Assembly: GCF_017355785.1 (NCBI RefSeq)
Contig: NZ_JAFEWE010000015.1
Span: 62,001-126,000 of the forward strand
Source: Desertivirga arenae
GTDB lineage: Bacteria > Bacteroidota > Bacteroidia > Sphingobacteriales > Sphingobacteriaceae
Length of the DNA: 64,000 nucleotides
Direction: 5' to 3'
Shown: in pieces, positions 63,363 to 64,000 of the stretch
Layout: every line of letters begins with the position of its first letter
Numbering within the stretch: position 1 is the first letter of the stretch
Position numbers and translations under genes: made by a program
The notes under the pieces: model-generated
What the model saw: only the letters and a program-made list of their open reading frames with translations
Told to the model about the DNA's origin: nothing
Database searches by the model: none

Positions 63363-64000
63363 ATGAAAAAAATAGTACTAATGCTATTCCTACTGATTTC
63401 AACTCACCTGTTTGCTCAAACGGGACGACAAATTAGTGGAGTCGTAAAAGATTCTACGGGAATTAGTGTCATTGCGGGATCCGTAAAGCTGGTATCTGCG
63501 AAAGATACCCTGTCTACTGTAACTGATGTAAATGGCAACTTCACCTTTCGAAATGTTAAGTCATCTCAATTTCTTATTACTGTAGCAGCCTTAGGATATC
63601 AAACATTGAATAAAAGGTTCCTTTATAAAGATGAAGCCGCCCCATTAAAGCTTGAGGCTATTACTCTTCGTTCTGAAAGTAAGCTACTTAATGCTGTAGT
63701 AGTTTCAGGTACCAAAGGTGTGGTAGTAAAGCAAGATACAGTAGAGTACCGCGCCAGTGATTACCCTGTCAGGGAAAATTCAGTAGCCGAAGACATCATT
63801 AAAAAACTTCCTGGGGTAGAAGTTGATAAGGATGGAAATGTTACTACTCAGGGAAAAAGTGTAACGCGCGTTCGGGTGAACGGACGGGATTATTTCGAGG
63901 GCGACTTGAAAACAGCAACGCAAAATTTACCTGCAGAAATAATCGAGAAAATACAAATTGTAGACGACTATGGAGATCAGTCAAAAATTACCGGGATAAG
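63363..64000 (+). CDS. Outer-membrane protein with carboxypeptidase-like and TonB-plug domains, truncated by window end
   Basis: The frame is open for 212 codons to the edge. A signal peptide (1-19, LFAQ) precedes a carboxypeptidase regulatory-like domain (about 21-100: ISGVVKDSTG ... TVTDVNGNFTF). A plug-like segment follows (SVAEDIIKKLPGVEVDKDGNV, with IIKKLPGV as key), and the RVRVNGRDYFEGD loop. This is the layout of the outer-membrane beta-barrel/TonB-receptor-related proteins of Bacteroidota; the barrel itself lies outside the window. TTTATTTG at about 63306-63313 is a 7/8 -7 match. Confidence 0.85.
   Translation, partial: MKKIVLMLFLLISTHLFAQTGRQISGVVKDSTGISVIAGSVKLVSAKDTLSTVTDVNGNFTFRNVKSSQFLITVAALGYQTLNKRFLYKDEAAPLKLEAITLRSESKLLNAVVVSGTKGVVVKQDTVEYRASDYPVRENSVAEDIIKKLPGVEVDKDGNVTTQGKSVTRVRVNGRDYFEGDLKTATQNLPAEIIEKIQIVDDYGDQSKITGI

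Noticed and set aside
1-64000. tRNA, rRNA or riboswitch genes
   Set aside because: Intergenic regions were read for T-loop, cobalamin and other familiar patterns; none was convincing, including upstream of the B12-dependent nrdJ.

Overview
The window reads as a chromosomal segment of a Bacteroidota bacterium, most likely of the Sphingobacteriaceae (Pedobacter/Mucilaginibacter type). The evidence is: -7 boxes of the TAnnTTTG type before many genes, start codons without Shine-Dalgarno sequences, a B12-dependent ribonucleotide reductase, an IPExxxVDY protein next to acpP-fabF-rnc, a BlaI/M56-TonB pair, a three-gene succinate dehydrogenase with a single cytochrome b subunit, and a carboxypeptidase-like/TonB-plug outer-membrane protein at the right edge. 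The genus is inferred from general familiarity, not from a search. No rRNA, tRNA, insertion sequence, prophage or CRISPR array was seen.

Positions 1-18,500 hold a pectin/hexuronate catabolic region. A secreted GH28 polygalacturonase and a secreted GH105-type unsaturated uronyl hydrolase are followed by uxaC, a KDG-kinase paralogue, uxaB and uxaA. Next come a YhcH/YiaL-family protein, kdgK, kdgA, an ExuT-like MFS carrier and a GapN-like aldehyde dehydrogenase. Together they cover galacturonate/glucuronate -> tagaturonate/fructuronate -> altronate -> KDG -> KDPG -> pyruvate + glyceraldehyde-3-phosphate, and possibly direct NADPH-yielding oxidation of that triose. A two-gene, AT-rich GtrB-like/GT-C-like glycosyltransferase islet (9,896-12,377) interrupts the region. 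The heptamer CGGGAAC recurs upstream of four uronate transcription units, which suggests a shared operator.

A second pectin locus lies at 31,445-35,234: a LacI-type regulator, an SDR dehydrogenase, and a divergent kduD-kduI pair for the unsaturated-uronate (DKI) branch, which also ends at KDG.

The rest is mostly core metabolism and maintenance. It holds a beta-CASP metallo-hydrolase divergent from a blaI-M56/TonB sensor pair with twin operators, sdhCAB, pdeM, a Do/DegQ protease, dapF and aspS. It continues with nrdJ (DnaA-box-like sites upstream), pyk, the IPExxxVDY gene, acpP-fabF-rnc, small lipoproteins (one with a long Gly-Thr repeat) and pdhB. AddAB-like helicase/nuclease genes, a dipeptide epimerase, an unrecognised protein with a possibly leaderless promoter, a di-haem peroxidase, a PhoX-like lipoprotein, a rhomboid protease, pepT and a LytS/LytTR two-component pair follow. 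A truncated outer-membrane gene closes the window.

I did not find a clearly new multi-gene system. The best leads are regulatory: the CGGGAAC motif, the twin BlaI sites and the DnaA-box cluster before nrdJ. Two protein oddities also stand out: the altered GapN active-site motif and the Gly-Thr repeat lipoprotein.
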